Source of the DNA: Pelargonium nanum
Taxonomy: Eukaryota; Streptophyta; Magnoliopsida; Geraniales; Geraniaceae
DNA length: 40,560 nucleotides
Assembly (NCBI GenBank): GCA_036897485.1
Contig: JAYMTF010000303.1
Location: 1-40,560 of the forward strand
Direction of reading: 5' to 3'
Both the position numbers and the translations under genes were made by a program. The notes beneath the pieces are model-generated. The model did no database searches. It saw only the letters and a program-made list of their open reading frames with translations, and was not told the DNA's origin. Positions 35,601-40,560 of this stretch are shown here, in pieces. How positions within the stretch are numbered: position 1 is the first letter of the stretch; the number at the start of each line of letters is the position of its first letter.

Positions 35601-38600
35601 GAGTTAAAATTTACTACAGCCCTATAGTAGGATATTGGTGCATTAAGACTTCAATATGTTAATGTCAAAATTGGTATTGAATATGCAAATTGTAATTGCA
35701 TTGTCTTCTATGTTTCATTTTAAATTAGTTGTTAGCCACTAGTAATGACTTTTGGTCTCCCAAAGTGTCCTAAGCCCACGGGCTCAAAACTGATCCTTCG
35801 AGGTATTGTCAGGCACAACAAGCAAAGAACTCTTCAAAGAATGTTTTCTCACAAATGCTTGAATTTGAGACCTCTTGCTTAAGCAACTTAAATCCCTTCC
35901 ACTCAATTAGTTAATTGAAGTTTTTAACATACACATTTCTAAATGTTAATACATATTTAATTATTTAATGATTTTGAATATCACTCTAGATGTATTGGAG
36001 GATAATACGAGCAGAAGGTCCCAAAGAGTTTTGCTAAAGGATTCATGTAACCAACCCCGACATTGTTTAGGAAATGGATAGGTTGTTGTTGTTGTATTGA
36101 ATAATAAGTGCCCATAGTTGGGCTTATTGAACACTAGCCATACCAGGTACCCGTGCCCATACGCATGCTTCAAGACTTAACTCTGACTGACAAAGAGGAA
36201 AAAAAAAAAAGATGACCAAATGTCTAAATTCATACCTGAATGGGTAGAAGAATTTCTAGGAGTCCAAATTTCCATAATAACCTCAATGAAGCTTCAGCAG
36301 AACCATATGCTAGCATGTAGTTCATTTCCATCAGAAGCCTTCCCTGGAATTGTTTTGAATTGATAAGCTCAGTAAAGAGCATTCTCTTGTGCATTATATA
36401 GAACAGAAATTGTAAAGGTAGAAGAAAAATTTACTTCAAGCACCTTATCAAGTCTTGATATTGAATGAGATAGATCTTTTATAGAGCGAGCTGTTTCCTT
36501 ACTGAAACGAAAACCTAAACGGGCTGCAATTCTTATTCCGCGTAGAATGCGAGCTGAAATTGTTAAGCAATAAAAAATAAGCGGTTGAATGTTTTTGTGT
36601 ATACAAGGGGAAAGGAAAAATCAGAAGACATACTGATGATAGATCAAGGTTAACTGCAAAGACTCACCACAATCCTCTTGGAAAGAGGTACTTGCAGGGA
36701 TAATAGTCCGTACCTATGCCAACAAAAAGAACACTGTGAGGTCAAATGTACATCGCAAACACGCTAAAGCAGTTCAAGATTGCAATTGCTAAGAAATACA
36801 TGCACACTTTAGCCTTTTTTATATCTTCCATTCCTCCTGTGTAGTCATATACCATTTTTGCAAATGGATCAAATATCAATCTGTCAAAGAAAGAGGAAGA
36901 AGTGTGTTAAGAGGATTGCAAGATTTACAGTCAAATTGAGAATCACATCAGACTAGAAGCTAAACTGCTGTTATGAATATTATAGTTCTAGATACAAGGA
37001 TAGGATGAACAACCCATTGATTGTAAAATCCCGATGCAAACAATTCTTCCAGCGAATATAATCATTGTTGTCACAACCAGTAGGTCTTGCAGGCTCAGAA
37101 TGGAACCTCCCACCAAATTTTTTTCCAGTGGTGCTAAAACTTGAGACCTAAATCGCAAATAGAATTAAGTTCACTTTAGAATTTAGGAAGAAACGAGAGA
37201 CAATCACAATGAACACCCTAGTACCAAAGTCCCGATTAATCAAATCTCAAAACTTTTTCCGAGATAACAGAATACATTACAAAAACAGAAGCTTTGATAA
37301 CAGACCTCCACATATGTATCATCAACGTGCACATGGCAAATTGGGAACCGCCTTCCAACTATTTCACACCATGAAAATGTTTTCTTTACCTGCAAAATGG
37401 ACAGCATAAGTCTAAAAGATCAATAAGGTTGTTCGATCAATTAGTCAAGGACTGACACTATAATATAAATCAGTGAGATGTTATGGAAATTAGGATGACA
37501 GAAAATGACCCTGTATGATAAAACAATTATTCATGCTAGAATTGTAGATGCGCCGACTAGAGAAATGGATATACAAAAGAAAAAAACACACGCACAAGTA
37601 TTTGGACATCATTTCAAGATCACAACAGTCAATAGTCATGAATTGGTATTTTAAGCTCTGCAAGGTGAGTGTAAAAACGAAATATGGTCCTGGGAGAAAT
37701 TACTCATTCATAAAGTCCAGTAACTAGTGATAATTTTAAATATCAGCCAAGCATAACAAAAAAAATAAAGTACAAATTAAGAAGAACCTCTTTAAGTTCT
37801 GCTGAAGTTATTATGTCGAAGTCTTTTGGTTTCATCTTCAAAGTAAGATCCCGAACGCATCCTCCCACAAGGTAAACCTGGTAACCTTAACGATTGAAAA
37901 GAAGGGGAAAAGAGGACAAATTATACATAAAGACATGAATAAAATAAGCAAGGAAATCAATCAAATCATATAACAGATGCGCAATCAAATAAACGTGTTC
38001 ATCGAGAAGTGCTGAGAAGATTACAGCCAGTTTAATGCCACTAAAACGAAATCAAATAAATCCATCCTATTTGATCAATTAATAGCATGGAACCAGAGTA
38101 GTGACATGGAAGTGTTCAGTTCGAGCTTCAATAAGTGCATGAGTTTAATTGGACAAGGAGAAATACAAGGGCGGGTGCTCACTTTGATTTGAGGAATAGT
38201 AGAGGAGGTCTTAGGACAACTTTCCTTAGTTTTGGGTAGATATTTTCGGTTTGGATCAAATAACTAACTTAAGAATTTTGATATCAATTTTATAGTTATA
38301 AAAGTTATAATTCAAAGATAGAAGTTTTCAAATTCAAAGTTTCTTATAGTACAGTCTTTGGGGCTATTGGGCATTTGCTAAAGTATATTACAAAAATATA
38401 ACTAACAGCTGACTTAAGCAACCAATGATATTTCATTCACCTATAACAAATAAAACATAGGTATAACCCAACAACAAAACACCCCATCATTTAACCACAT
38501 ACAGAGAACAGTGTAAACTAAGATCATTATATAAGTTTGTGCGAGGATCCAGCATACTTTTGATTGCTCTTCATACTTGAAAGTTACACCTCAATCAGAG

Positions 38601-40084
38601 AGAACTATACCTTTCATTTCCTATTTGTCATTATTGTTTGTGCTGACAACTTTTTAGTTTTTACCAAATAAAAACTTATATTCCCAAAAGAATCCTAACT
38701 GCTTTCTCTCTATTTTCTCTCAAGTACTTTGTCAAGGTTTTTTTCTTTAACCACATCTTTTTTATTGACAATGGTTTGATCCTTTTTATATCTTTTGTTA
38801 TTACCTATTAAATAAAACACATATTTGTTAGATCTCACATGATTAGTTTCATTCTTACAGTCTTACTATTGATGTCATCTTCACAACCGGCTCTACTTGT
38901 TCGTTTCTCTACTACTTTGTCTCATCTTCTGTTACCTTACAAGTGTCGCCTTATCATCTAGGTTTTCATCACATGCTAGTTCTGTTATATATTCACTTAT
39001 CAGAAGTTTTCTTTTGTCTTTGCTTTTTAGAAGTTGTTATTTTCATTTCAAGTCCATGAGCATTTCACAATGAGTGGTCACATTGTTCCATTATAACAAT
39101 TAAGATTTTAAATTGAACGTTCTTTTGAACACTTGAGATCTACAAAAAAGTTTGCTCTAAGTTCTTTCTTGTTAGGATATTCGGTATGTCAGGTCTGTTT
39201 CTATTGGAGTTTGTAATGAGTCATTAATCATTAATAAAATTAATATTTCCTCAAAAAAGTTATATTCCCATATTTTCCTTTCACCGTTTATTGACTCATG
39301 CAATAGTGAACAAAAGATGCTAGAACCATTGAACAGAGAGATGGCATTCTATGTCTCTAAATCTCTATCACCCAATTGTCCTTCTAATTCACTTATGAGC
39401 CTGAAGTGGCAACCTCTTACTAACCACAAAATATTACAAGATTGCCAAACATAATGGTGGAGTTAAGATTGCGAGATGAGTTTTCATTTAAATCAGGCAA
39501 TAACTTAATATTGGAGAACCAATGACTTGTTTTCATTTTACTTCTGCAAGTTACGCACATGATATTCACATTAAGTTTCGAACTAGTCTCTTCAGGAAAT
39601 CAACGAAAGTCAATTCAGTACCTCTTTCCCTGAGCCCATTAAGAACCTTCTTGGCCGTCTTTGGAATCATAGAATCTGTAATCCCCAGGTCCTGGGAACG
39701 GTACTTCCTCCACATTTGGACATTCCTACTCTCTTCACTCACCAAAAAATGTTTGCAGAAAGATACTTCAGAATTAAATACATAAATAAACAAAAACAGA
39801 TCAAAGAAATTAAAAATCAAAGCTATGAACTCGACTTACCATTTCCCCTAGAAGAATCATCAGAATTGTCCTCCGCTAAATCTTCAATCGTCTCAATTGC
39901 CGCAACTAAGCTGAACCGAGCCTGCAGAGAAAGCAAAACGAAGTCGATAAACAGAATATAAGACCTATACGTACACGTTAATGTAGCGATAAATACAACA
40001 AACCTTCCGGGGACAGCGATTCAGAGAAGGTCGGAGAGGAAAATGCGTGTAGCAAGCAAAAGCTGGGCTCGAAACCACCGCCAT
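32680..40084 (-). CDS. tRNA nucleotidyltransferase / poly(A) polymerase family protein
   Basis: This class II nucleotidyltransferase adds CCA or A tails to RNA 3' ends, probably in an organelle. Inferred exons in coding order are 40004-40084, 39840-39921, 39622-39732, 37788-37885, 37306-37389, 37014-37147, 36808-36880, 36668-36713, 36435-36553, 36236-36343, 35302-35361, 34750-34811, 33837-34149 and 32680-32889. They give 526 residues with an open frame. A basic presequence is followed by the catalytic motif YLVGGCVRDL...PKDFDI (about 96-116, metal-binding Asp near 113 and 115). RDFTING lies at about 191-197, and the nucleotide-recognition region EDCARILRGIRIAARLGF comes after it. A long, less conserved helical C-terminus ends near FPLNLNEDGS. 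CCA-adding and poly(A)-adding activity cannot be separated by eye. The start of exon 3 (AG at 39733-39734) is the least certain junction. Out-of-frame upstream ATGs precede the start. Confidence 0.9.
32985..33660 (+). mobile_element. LTR-like insertion in a nucleotidyltransferase intron
   Basis: A block markedly richer in GC than its surroundings fills most of the intron 32890-33836. It contains a CCAATCA box, then TATAAATACCC at about 33298-33308 on the plus strand, and then a CT-rich leader-like stretch and C/A-rich text. That is the order seen in U3-R-U5 of plant gypsy-type LTRs. I could not fix its ends, a target duplication, a primer-binding site or a second LTR. A solo or truncated LTR is my best reading; limits are approximate. 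Confidence 0.5.
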
Positions 40085-40115
40085 GTACAGAGCTGGAAGT
40101 AACTCACCATGTCAT
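40021..40115 (-). promoter_or_regulatory. Two upstream ORFs before the nucleotidyltransferase start
   Basis: Reading the minus strand, a minimal ORF ATG-ACA-TGG-TGA runs from 40115 to 40104. Another ATG at 40110 opens a 29-codon frame that overlaps the main start out of frame and ends at 40021 inside exon 1. Both would matter only if the transcript starts upstream of 40115, which sequence alone cannot show. Confidence 0.5.
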
Positions 40116-40560
40116 TGAGCTTAAACCCTCGAAAACCAAAACAGAGTAGCTCGATTTTAGGGTTTTAGAGCAGACCGACCGTTTCTGACGAAGAACACTC
40201 ACAAACTCAAACAGATATGGTTGCGTTGCCGCCGTACAGATTTCGGTTTTAATTTTCAGTTTTTTTTAAAAAAAAAAATTCTTCAATGGGGAGATATATC
40301 ATTTATGAGTCACTTGGAATGGGCCGGGCTCATTTAAATACAGCTCAGTCGGTGGGCTTTAAAAAAGTTGCTAATAAAAAGGCCCAATACTGGGTCCATC
40401 GTTTCAAGTGTTTTAGACCATTAGGCCCATTCTTGTTCTATTTATTTATTATTTAAAACCGAAGATGCTATTGATATTAGGGGTAATTACATATGAACCC
40501 CTTATGGTAAGCTTCCATTTCAGTTGGGACCCCTGAATTACATTTTCCAACTTTGGACTA
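40085..40560. promoter_or_regulatory. Nucleotidyltransferase promoter region and window edge
   Basis: Between about 40315 and 40435 there are several GGCCCA/TGGGCC-type elements (site II/telo-box-type motifs common in plant organelle and translation genes), for example GGCCCAATACTGGGTCC at about 40381-40397. A pure A/T tract lies at 40260-40280. The final 80 bases, with GGGGTAATTACATATGAACC and a later GGGACCCCTGAATTAC, look like a repeat terminus running off the window, but that cannot be settled here. Confidence 0.45.

Noticed and set aside
35430..36180. GGTAC/GTACC-rich segments at both sides of a nucleotidyltransferase intron as an inverted-repeat element
   Set aside because: Similarity is limited to the short self-complementary word GTAC, with no target duplication or consistent ends.

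Overview
The window is nuclear DNA of a flowering plant, most likely a core eudicot. It is AT-rich, and its genes have many short exons with AT-rich introns. All six protein-coding genes match well-known land-plant families. The exact species cannot be told from the sequence. All exon models below were built by hand from splice signals, reading frame and recalled family sequences. No alignment or transcript evidence was available.

Layout from left to right: 1-1690 is upstream and promoter DNA. 1690-8873 (+) is the chloroplast Hsp100 chaperone ClpC. 9513-17106 (-) is the kinase/dual-specificity phosphatase PHS1, tail-to-tail with ClpC. 18855-26372 (-) is the coiled-coil protein SCD2. 27619-28358 (-) is a plastid-type acyl carrier protein. 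29231-31398 (+) is a mitochondrial phosphate carrier, head-to-head with the ACP gene. 32680-40084 (-) is an organelle-type tRNA nucleotidyltransferase/poly(A) polymerase. 40085-40560 is its promoter and an unassigned edge. Every gene has an open, complete reading frame across all inferred exons.

These genes do not form a pathway. They are housekeeping genes for plastid proteostasis, cortical microtubule control, vesicle traffic in cytokinesis, plastid fatty acid synthesis, mitochondrial phosphate import and tRNA/RNA 3'-end processing.

The less ordinary content lies in the introns and spacers. It includes a small LTR element with LTRs, primer-binding site, polypurine tract and matching 5-bp target duplications (TRIM-like) in an SCD2 intron, and a Stowaway-type MITE plus a solitary Stowaway arm in one PHS1 intron. 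There is also a tRNA-derived SINE with a 9-bp target duplication after the carrier gene and an LTR-like GC-rich insertion in the nucleotidyltransferase gene. Two introns appear to use GC-AG splice sites, one of them with a NAGNAG acceptor. I saw no previously undescribed system; the candidate novelties are at the level of splicing, upstream ORFs and mobile-element remnants.
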